DNA of 13,483 nucleotides from Desulfurococcales archaeon (GTDB taxonomy: Archaea > Thermoproteota > Thermoprotei_A > Sulfolobales > Desulfurococcaceae), in NCBI GenBank assembly GCA_027064845.1, contig JAMOPC010000188.1, positions 1 to 13,483 of the forward strand, read 5' to 3'. Shown here in pieces: positions 8,370-13,483 of this stretch; within the stretch, counting starts at the first letter, position 1, and every line of letters begins with the position of its first letter. The notes under the pieces were generated by a model, which worked only from the letters and a program-made list of their open reading frames with translations, made no database searches and had not been told where the DNA came from. The position numbers and the translations under genes are program-made.

Positions 8370-8473
8370 AATAGTTGCACCCCACCTAGCTAATTAAGGA
8401 TGTTCTATATTCATAGAATAAATTTGACTTCATTTAATATACACATAATGTAAGTAATTATAACTAATTTAAG

Positions 8474-8520
8474 TACACGTATATAACGATCGATAGCATA
8501 CTTTTCTGTTAATACGTGTA
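8474..8520. promoter_or_regulatory. inverted repeat, candidate operator of the divergent promoters
   Basis: The left arm TACACGTATATAAC (8474-8487) and right arm GTTAATACGTGTA (8508-8520) are reverse complements apart from one inserted base. Nine consecutive bases, TACACGTAT/ATACGTGTA, pair perfectly. The 20-base gap between arms is too long for a compact hairpin but suits two sites for a dimeric regulator in opposite orientation. The location, about 100 bp upstream of the binding-protein start, fits control of the uptake operon, the GH-like gene, or both. Confidence 0.45.
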
Positions 8521-8527
8521 TATTTAA

Positions 8528-8543
8528 TGGGAAGTATTTCCCA
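8528..8543. promoter_or_regulatory. 16-bp palindrome, candidate regulator-binding site
   Basis: TGGGAAGTATTTCCCA has perfect 6-bp arms (TGGGAA/TTCCCA) around GTAT. Its G/C triplets stand out in the surrounding A/T-rich DNA. It sits between two copies of the GTTAATAYRTRTA motif in the divergent region. There is no T-tract after it, so an operator is more likely than a terminator. Confidence 0.45.
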
Positions 8544-8681
8544 AACTTTCATAGGTTAATATATGTACGCACAAAATATATGGATGTATCGGGTTTATTT
8601 ATTCATAATTATGGATTTTATTTATTTATTAAAAAGGAAGTAAATTACTTAATATACAGGTAAATCTCTAATACTCAAACA

Positions 8682-8691
8682 ACTTATAATT
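8682..8691 (+). promoter_or_regulatory. candidate TATA box for the first TIM-barrel gene
   Basis: ACTTATAATT lies about 40 nt upstream of the ATG at 8730. A transcript starting about 25 nt downstream, near 8710, would have a short leader that still includes the AGGTG site at 8718-8722. Confidence 0.4.
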
Positions 8692-8729
8692 AATGAACCC
8701 ATCAGTATATGTATAAAAGGTGCTCTTCT

Positions 8730-9566
8730 ATGCTACGAAAAGCTGCTTGGATATGGGCCCTCACATTAGAAGAACTATCTCATGACAAAATAATCGAAAC
8801 CTGTAGAAAAACTGGTATTAAGGAATTATTTGTTCTGGTAAAGAGTATTTCTGGTAAAACATATCTGGATCTAGCAAGGAGTCTTTTGAAGAAAACTATA
8901 AATACTGATATAGATCTTCACGCATGGATAGTATCGTTTTATGACAAGGAATATGCGGGAGGACCGGTTGATCCTAGAGACGAGAAATACCAGGAGTACT
9001 TATTAGATTTAATAAGGAAGACGCTAGAAATAGAAGCTGATGGAAAAACATTCGCAGGGATCCATCTAGATTATATAAGATACTACACAATTAGGGAATC
9101 AAATGATTGGCGTACTATTTCGTCGTTTGTTAAGAAAGTAAGAGAATTAATTGATTCAATTGATCCATCAAAAACATTGTCTATGGCTTCAAAAGCTGAA
9201 GACTATGATTCTAAGGAGGGACTATATGAGAAGGCTCTAAGATACGGACAAAACTATCTCGATTTAAAACAATACATCGACTTATTCATACCAATGACAT
9301 ACTATCTAGACTATAATGTATCACCAGAAAAAGCCATTAGAGCAGCTAAATGGGTAAAAGAATTAACGCTGAAAACAGTTTATGCTGGAATACAGCTCCA
9401 TCCCGGAGAGCATCCAGAAACTAAGAACAAAATACCCTCACCAAATGATATCGACACAATGTTGAGAGAATGCATTAAAAATCAGCTGGATGGTGCTTGC
9501 TTCTTCAGATTCAAATTATTACATGATAGAATAAATGAAATCGGAGAAATTATATCAAAATACTGA
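8730..9566 (+). CDS. putative TIM-barrel glycoside hydrolase-like protein
   Basis: A 278-residue cytoplasmic protein with no signal peptide. Alternating strands and helices and the motif GIHLDYIRYY (H112, D114) mark it as one of the glycoside-hydrolase-like (GHL/DUF4015-type) TIM barrels. In those families the Asp of 'HLDYIRY' lies at the end of a barrel strand and is a candidate catalytic residue. Later barrel elements are LSMASKAEDY, YIDLFIPMTYYLDY and TVYAGIQLHPGEHPE, followed by DGACFFRFKLL. It shares the LDYIRY signature with the product of 11856-13070 but is about 125 residues shorter and lacks the Cys cluster. ATG 8730 has AGGTG (8718-8722) 7 nt upstream, so the longer frame from ATG 8709 is unlikely. 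It is transcribed away from the peptide operon. The exact substrate is unknown. Confidence 0.7.
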   Translation: MLRKAAWIWALTLEELSHDKIIETCRKTGIKELFVLVKSISGKTYLDLARSLLKKTINTDIDLHAWIVSFYDKEYAGGPVDPRDEKYQEYLLDLIRKTLEIEADGKTFAGIHLDYIRYYTIRESNDWRTISSFVKKVRELIDSIDPSKTLSMASKAEDYDSKEGLYEKALRYGQNYLDLKQYIDLFIPMTYYLDYNVSPEKAIRAAKWVKELTLKTVYAGIQLHPGEHPETKNKIPSPNDIDTMLRECIKNQLDGACFFRFKLLHDRINEIGEIISKY

Positions 9567-9588
9567 TGCCAACCATAAACAAATATAA

Positions 9589-9604
9589 TTATTATTTTGT
9601 TTTC
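9589..9604 (+). terminator. possible T-rich terminator after the first TIM-barrel gene
   Basis: A TTATTATTTTGTTTTC run lies about 25 nt after the stop of the TIM-barrel gene, consistent with archaeal T-rich termination. There is no stable hairpin. The rest of 9567-9741 is A/T-rich and separates this gene from the next. Confidence 0.3.
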
Positions 9605-9648
9605 TGCATAGATGTTGAAAGTTTAGTACTTTAAGTAAAATGTATGTT

Positions 9649-9660
9649 GATTATATAATA
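9649..9660 (+). promoter_or_regulatory. candidate TATA box for the ceramidase-family gene
   Basis: GATTATATAATA is the strongest TATA-like element in the 175-bp gap before the gene starting at 9742, implying a leader of about 55 nt. Together with the T-rich run at 9589-9604, it suggests this gene has its own promoter. Confidence 0.35.
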
Positions 9661-9741
9661 TAGTTTCTTTTCATAAAATACACCTATTTATTAATTTGAG
9701 TGAAGGTAATTATCACTTCCTAATAAATTGGTGTAGGCGGA

Positions 9742-11049
9742 TTGAATAATCACTATTATACAGGAATATCCAAGAGGAGAATAACTCCCGAGAAGCCTAT
9801 GATTATGGCTGGGTATATTTCGAGAAATTCTAAGAGCAATTGTAAAATAGATGATCTATTTGTTAAGACGCTGTTCCTAGAAGACTCCGAGAATAATAGA
9901 TTATTACTTATATCATTGGATCTAATTCGTGTAGATAATGACTTATATAGAGAAATAGTGGATGAAATAATTAATAAAACAGAGCTTAAAAAAGAAGAAA
10001 TTCATATTGCAGCAACTCATACTCATTCAGGACCAGAGATAAGTACTAGCTTTTGGAATACATTGCCGCTTACTGATAAGGATAAAGAAGAAATACGTGA
10101 ATACAGAAGATTTATCATACAAGAGGCTCTTGAATCAACTATGGATGCTCTTAGTAATGTCCAAAAAACCAGATTATTTGTTGGAAAATCCTACGTGGAA
10201 AATGTCGCTAGTAATAGAGTAAAACCGAACGGGCCTGTTGATCCCGAAACTATCTATATGTTTGGGAAAATTAATAATGATATTAACTTCCTAGCATTAA
10301 ACTATGCTTGCCATCCAACTGTACTTGGTCCAGAGAACACGTGTATATCAGGGGATCTTGCTGGCCACGTAGCAAGTATATTGGAAAAGAAACTAAATTC
10401 TATAGTACTATATTTTAATGGAGCAGCTGGAAACATTAGTACTAGATATACTAGAAAGGCACAAAATACTGAATGCTTAAGAATGCTTGCTCAAAAAGTA
10501 GCGACCCCCATATACGAATCTATTCTAAGACAAGAATACAAAGAAATAGACATGCCCGGAATAGAAACAGGAATATATAGAGTTATATTTAAGACTAAGA
10601 AAATAGAGGGAGATATCCGGAAGATCAAGGAATTAATGGAGATTCTTGAAGAACAACTCAGACAGATCAAGGCTCAGAAAACCTTTTCCCCAGAGATAAG
10701 AAATATAGAGTCAAAGTATGAGGGTTTGAAAGTTCTATTAAATCGCATCAATGATTTGAAGAGAATTGATAAAATAGAAGCGAACATAGGATATGCAAGA
10801 ATAGGTAATAAAGTCGCTATGATATTCTTTCCGGGAGAAGCATATGTTGAGCTACAGTTAATGGCTAAGAAGAAAAGCAAGTTCCCCTATCTATTCTTTG
10901 TAGGATATGCTGATGGATATATAGGATACGTGCCTATTGATGAATGGAATGTTGAGAATTCTCTCGTAACCTATGAAAAAATAGTATCAATAATAGATCC
11001 AAAAGAAATTGATAGAATTAATAAAATAATTGAAAAAATCATCACTTAA
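9742..11049 (+). CDS. neutral/alkaline ceramidase-family amidohydrolase
   Basis: A 435-residue protein with the landmarks of the neutral ceramidase N-terminal domain (PF04734 family). YYTGISKRRITP opens the fold. ATHTHSGPE (H93/H95) and NYACHPTVLG (H191) give the zinc histidines. NGAAGNISTRY contains S233, aligned with the nucleophile serine of 'GDVSPN'. FPGEAYVEL (E366) and GYIGYVP (Y393/Y396) supply the remaining ligand region. The known enzymes cleave the amide of N-acyl sphingosine. Crenarchaea are not known to make ceramide, so another N-acyl amide substrate is likely (inference). It has no signal peptide and is far shorter than secreted bacterial ceramidases of about 650 residues, lacking their C-terminal domain. 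A helical stretch, about 290-345, is inserted. The start is TTG with GGTG 8 nt upstream. It converges with the isomerase gene, overlapping by 8 bp. Confidence 0.8.
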   Translation: MNNHYYTGISKRRITPEKPMIMAGYISRNSKSNCKIDDLFVKTLFLEDSENNRLLLISLDLIRVDNDLYREIVDEIINKTELKKEEIHIAATHTHSGPEISTSFWNTLPLTDKDKEEIREYRRFIIQEALESTMDALSNVQKTRLFVGKSYVENVASNRVKPNGPVDPETIYMFGKINNDINFLALNYACHPTVLGPENTCISGDLAGHVASILEKKLNSIVLYFNGAAGNISTRYTRKAQNTECLRMLAQKVATPIYESILRQEYKEIDMPGIETGIYRVIFKTKKIEGDIRKIKELMEILEEQLRQIKAQKTFSPEIRNIESKYEGLKVLLNRINDLKRIDKIEANIGYARIGNKVAMIFFPGEAYVELQLMAKKKSKFPYLFFVGYADGYIGYVPIDEWNVENSLVTYEKIVSIIDPKEIDRINKIIEKIIT

Positions 11050-11848
11050 AGATCTTCTTCATACTAGTATATGTGTCTTCAACAGCTTTAAATGGATCCC
11101 CCCTATATGGTGGGATCTCAGCGAATATATAACCACTATAACCAACTTCCTCTAATGCTTTCCTTACATTACGCCAGTTAACATCACCAGTTAATGGTAT
11201 GCCGAATCTTAGCTCAGCCATATTAAAGTCCTTGACATGGACTTGGAGTATCCTTTTTCCTATTATTTTTATCCAATGCTCTGGCAGGCTGTGTGGTAAG
11301 GTGTTTCCTGCATCAAAATATGCACCGAAGATTTCAGAATTTAACTTATCTAACAGCCATTTATACTCGTAAGGACCAGCAAATATTTTGTTCCATACAT
11401 TTTCAAGACCGATCTTAATATTGTATTCCTCGGCAATCTTCTCCGCCTTACTAAGGTTCTTAGCTGCTTTCTCCATCAATACTTCATAATCGATTTCAGG
11501 AATAGCGGTTCCTGGGACAACGAGAATGACTTTAGCTCCAAGTATCCATGCAGCTCTAGCTTCTGCTTCAAGCACCTTTAACGCTTTCTCGACACTATTA
11601 TCATCAAGCCAATTATATCTCCAATAGAGACCAGTAGCAACACTTGGAATCTCGATCCCAGTTTCTTTTGCTAAGTTCTTGATCTCCTCCCATTTCTTAT
11701 CAAATTCCTTTGTACCTAGTTTTTCAAGGTCTTCTAATACTATGGCTGGCTCGAAGCCATCATACCCTGTTTTCTTAGCATGGATTATTTGTTCATTAAT
11801 GTTCAGAGTTTTCGGGTAGCTCCAAGTATTTATTCCAAGTTTGAACAA
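11042..11848 (-). CDS. xylose-isomerase-like TIM-barrel sugar (phosphate) isomerase/epimerase
   Basis: A 268-residue AP-endonuclease-2/xylose-isomerase-like barrel. LGINTWSYP opens strand 1. The divalent-metal ligands are visible as E149 (GLENVWN), D179 (YFDAGN), H204 (QVHVKDF) and E244 (AEIPPY), the set used by D-tagatose/L-ribulose 3-epimerases and hexulose-6-phosphate isomerases. GDVNWRNVRKALEEVGYSGY is also typical of that branch. It should interconvert ketoses or ketose phosphates in the cytoplasm; which one is unknown. I chose TTG 11848 because GGGGTGAG (11862-11855) lies 6 nt upstream. A frame from ATG 11878 would overlap the preceding gene and add ten residues not expected before the first strand. 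The ribosome-binding site contains the TGA of the upstream TIM-barrel gene, implying coupled translation. It is the last gene of its operon. Confidence 0.85.
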   Translation of the reverse strand: MFKLGINTWSYPKTLNINEQIIHAKKTGYDGFEPAIVLEDLEKLGTKEFDKKWEEIKNLAKETGIEIPSVATGLYWRYNWLDDNSVEKALKVLEAEARAAWILGAKVILVVPGTAIPEIDYEVLMEKAAKNLSKAEKIAEEYNIKIGLENVWNKIFAGPYEYKWLLDKLNSEIFGAYFDAGNTLPHSLPEHWIKIIGKRILQVHVKDFNMAELRFGIPLTGDVNWRNVRKALEEVGYSGYIFAEIPPYRGDPFKAVEDTYTSMKKIFK

Positions 11849-11855
11849 TAGGGAC

Positions 11856-13070
11856 TCACCCCGTTTTCGAGGATTCAATGAATGCTTTAATATTAGCTAT
11901 AGGTGCCCAACCATAGGAATATGCGTAAAAAGACTTTGTTAAGGGTTTTGCTAGTAAAATATCTCTCTTGATAGTATTAGGTGTAGATGGGGGCCAGATA
12001 GAAATTCCAGCTACTGGCTCTTTTACTCCTTTGCTGATCGCTATTGATAGTTCGTATGGAATTAGTTTGTGTGATCTATGGAAAGGTTCTGTATAGAGCA
12101 TTATCTTTATTATATCAAGTATTTGTGATAACTTTTCATAATCTTGTCCAACGAACCAACTATGACTAGGAGGGACAAGGTCAGCTGATAATTTTACACC
12201 ATATTGTCTAGTCTTGTCTCTTATCTCCTCAACAAGACCAGTTATAATCTCCGTTCTAGCTTTTAACCACTTGGAGACTTCTATTCTATTTATTAGTTCG
12301 TATAATGAATGTAATAGTAGGTTTGTGGAGCATTCAGGATCATTTATATTACAAGTATTGCCTGTAATATCTTCAGACGTCAATAATGTATTAGCTATGT
12401 CAACGATATCTTTCTTAACTTTATCAACGTTTATTCCAATGGATTCATAGTATTTTCTACAGTTATCACAGAAACATGGTGTCTGTAATAATTTTATGAA
12501 TAAACTCGGCGAATGAGTAACTGGTTCTGGATACCTTATATAATCGAGTTCTATCTCATATGCTTCGTATCTACATGATAATTCCTCTACAACATTTAAG
12601 ACGAGTTTTCTCACGTTAGGGTTAAGTGGGCATAGAAACTGTGCTTTGTAACCAGCTATATTTCCATAGATGTCTCTAACACAGTATTCGGGATGTTCGC
12701 CAGCAATCTTATCCCATCTTAGAGTAGGTAACCAGTATACTGGTTTTAGATTATAAGATGCGATTCTTTCTCGGAACTCTTTAACAATATCTCTATCGAG
12801 CCACGATGGTTTCTTAGGCCTTATATTTTCTGGAATGTCTCGGTAGTACTCGGAGCTTGGAAACCAGAATATAGAGTCTCTATAGGACAGGTAAGTCTTT
12901 CTACGAGCATTTCTATAGATAAGAGACTGTCCAGGAAATGCTTGTCTCTCTTCAACATATCTGACAGCAAGACTTACATGGTTAAATCCATGTTTTTCTA
13001 GTTCTTCAAGGATATTCTCTATACCATTATCTATTAAATCCCATGGATGCACCCAGATTCCTAATATCAT
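11856..13070 (-). CDS. putative TIM-barrel glycoside hydrolase-like protein with Cys cluster
   Basis: A 404-residue cytoplasmic protein. MILGIWVHPWDLIDN and FNHVSLAVRY are early barrel elements. LKPVYWLPTLRWDKIAGEHPEY resembles GHL-type hydrolases, which have 'hPew' after strand 3. LCPLNPNVRK precedes the strand YEIELDYIRYPEP, with D176 as candidate catalytic Asp. Next comes a CFCDNCRKYY cluster (C199, C201, C204), common in GHL-like families and possibly structural or metal-binding. SADLVPPSHSWFVGQDY and IIKIMLYTEPFH are late strands. The family probably acts on glycosidic bonds, but the substrate is unknown. ATG 13070 follows GGAGATGA with suitable spacing and lies 20 nt after the SIS gene stop. 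It is a middle gene of the minus operon and translationally coupled to the isomerase gene that follows. Confidence 0.7.
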   Translation of the reverse strand: MILGIWVHPWDLIDNGIENILEELEKHGFNHVSLAVRYVEERQAFPGQSLIYRNARRKTYLSYRDSIFWFPSSEYYRDIPENIRPKKPSWLDRDIVKEFRERIASYNLKPVYWLPTLRWDKIAGEHPEYCVRDIYGNIAGYKAQFLCPLNPNVRKLVLNVVEELSCRYEAYEIELDYIRYPEPVTHSPSLFIKLLQTPCFCDNCRKYYESIGINVDKVKKDIVDIANTLLTSEDITGNTCNINDPECSTNLLLHSLYELINRIEVSKWLKARTEIITGLVEEIRDKTRQYGVKLSADLVPPSHSWFVGQDYEKLSQILDIIKIMLYTEPFHRSHKLIPYELSIAISKGVKEPVAGISIWPPSTPNTIKRDILLAKPLTKSFYAYSYGWAPIANIKAFIESSKTG

Positions 13071-13090
13071 TTCTCATCTCCTAGAAACGT

Positions 13091-13483
13091 TTATCTTAAA
13101 TAAGGTATTCGTGACCTATACTTTAGCGCGAGGTTTCTATTCCACTCCATTGCTCCGGGGAGATGAGCACTTATCCATATAGGTGGCTTAATGTTCTTGG
13201 AAGCCATTTTCTTTACAACACTTGCTACAATAGAATTTACTATGAAGCTATTCAGTATCGTTGATACTGGGGAAACCTTTACTTCGACACCTTCGATTTC
13301 TAGTACGGCGTCTCCTCTCGGAACATGATTGTCAATAGCTATATCTACGACTTCGAATAAGTGTTTCTTGAAGCTATTTTTTGGTTCTAACGATTTACTG
13401 TATTGTATAGAAGTAATCCCTATCGTTTTAGCACCGACTTGCCTCGAATAAATAGCTACTTCTACTGGGAACTGGTTGACACC
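13091..13483 (-). CDS. SIS-domain phosphosugar protein, UPF0309-like (C-terminal part, cut by window edge)
   Basis: The open frame runs from the window edge to a TAA at 13093-13091; 130 residues are visible. They begin GVNQFPVEVAIYSRQVGAKT and continue through IGITSIQYSKSL, VVDIAIDNHVPRGDAVLEI and VKVSPVSTIL to the C-terminus KYRSRIPYLR. This is the C-terminal half of a sugar-isomerase (SIS) domain as found in UPF0309 proteins, with the 'GxN..PVE' phosphosugar-loop region, the DNHVPxGDAVLEI segment and the typical RIPYLR end. Such proteins bind phosphosugars. I recall a Streptomyces member (NagS) reported to act on GlcNAc-6-phosphate, which would suit the GlcNAc-kinase-like gene in this window, but I cannot verify that here. 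The first half, including the N-terminal SIS strands, is outside the window. It is the first visible gene of the minus-strand sugar operon. Confidence 0.82.
   Translation of the reverse strand, partial: GVNQFPVEVAIYSRQVGAKTIGITSIQYSKSLEPKNSFKKHLFEVVDIAIDNHVPRGDAVLEIEGVEVKVSPVSTILNSFIVNSIVASVVKKMASKNIKPPIWISAHLPGAMEWNRNLALKYRSRIPYLR

Larger units (their letters stand above)
8370..8729. promoter_or_regulatory. divergent control region between the peptide-uptake operon and the GH-like gene
   Basis: These 360 bases contain no credible gene. They are very A/T-rich and should hold both promoters: one leftward for the binding-protein operon and one rightward for the TIM-barrel gene. Within them are an inverted repeat with arms at 8474-8487 and 8508-8520, another copy of the same motif at 8555-8567, and a palindrome at 8528-8543, all described separately. 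I saw no tRNA, C/D-box RNA pattern or attachment site. Confidence 0.6.

Noticed and set aside
8011..8397. 128-codon plus-strand frame at the 5' end of the binding-protein gene
   Set aside because: It is antisense to the signal peptide and first domain, with no ribosome-binding site.
9696..9718. Imperfect palindrome around GTGAAGGTAATTATCACTTC before the ceramidase-family gene
   Set aside because: Only short, broken arms pair (GTGA/TCAC and a TAATTA centre), and the resemblance is within what this base composition gives by chance.
12214..12450. 78-codon plus-strand frame
   Set aside because: It is a shadow of the Cys-cluster TIM-barrel gene with no supporting signal.
1..13483. Mobile element or recent horizontal transfer
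   Set aside because: I saw no transposase, terminal inverted repeats, target duplication or integrase, and ribosome-binding sites and codon use look uniform across the window.

Overview
The window looks like a piece of chromosome from an AT-rich, hyperthermophilic, peptide-fermenting crenarchaeon. Desulfurococcales, and within them Staphylothermus or a close relative, is my best guess. This rests on the pervasive AGGTG/GGTGA ribosome-binding sites 6-8 nt before the starts, ATG/GTG/TTG starts, A/T-rich promoters, heavy use of ATA, AGA and AGG codons, and a Thr-rich, C-terminally membrane-anchored peptide-binding protein of archaeal type. No database search was possible, so the genus is inferred.

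Layout. The left edge holds the start of an AbrB-domain (probably PhoU-family) regulator on the minus strand (1-209). A divergent promoter region follows, then a BadF/BcrA-type N-acetylglucosamine-kinase-like gene on the plus strand (474-1460). It converges, sharing stop-codon bases, with the last gene of a four-gene minus-strand peptide-uptake operon. In transcription order the operon is: a large anchored substrate-binding protein (5565-8369), a DppB-like permease (4190-5404), a DppC-like permease with a large extra domain (2664-4184), and a cytoplasmic M14 zinc carboxypeptidase (1457-2644). No ABC ATPase is encoded here.

A 360-bp divergent intergenic region (8370-8729) carries an inverted repeat, a further copy of the same motif and a separate 16-bp palindrome. 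Beyond it lie two plus-strand genes: a TIM-barrel glycoside-hydrolase-like protein (8730-9566) and a neutral-ceramidase-family amidohydrolase (9742-11049). These converge, with an 8-bp overlap, on a minus-strand operon. In transcription order that operon is: a SIS-domain UPF0309-like phosphosugar protein (13091-13483, its N-terminus beyond the window), a second and larger TIM-barrel glycoside-hydrolase-like protein with a Cys cluster (11856-13070), and a xylose-isomerase-like sugar epimerase/isomerase (11042-11848).

Working model (inference). Peptides, perhaps glycosylated or carrying N-acylated sugars, enter through the Dpp-type transporter, borrowing ATPases from elsewhere, and are trimmed by the carboxypeptidase. 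The TIM-barrel hydrolases, the ceramidase-fold amidase, the GlcNAc kinase, the SIS protein and the isomerase would process the sugar part in the cytoplasm. None of these enzymes has a visible signal peptide. The combination of ceramidase-family amidase, two GH-like barrels, SIS protein and isomerase is the most novel-looking part of the window.
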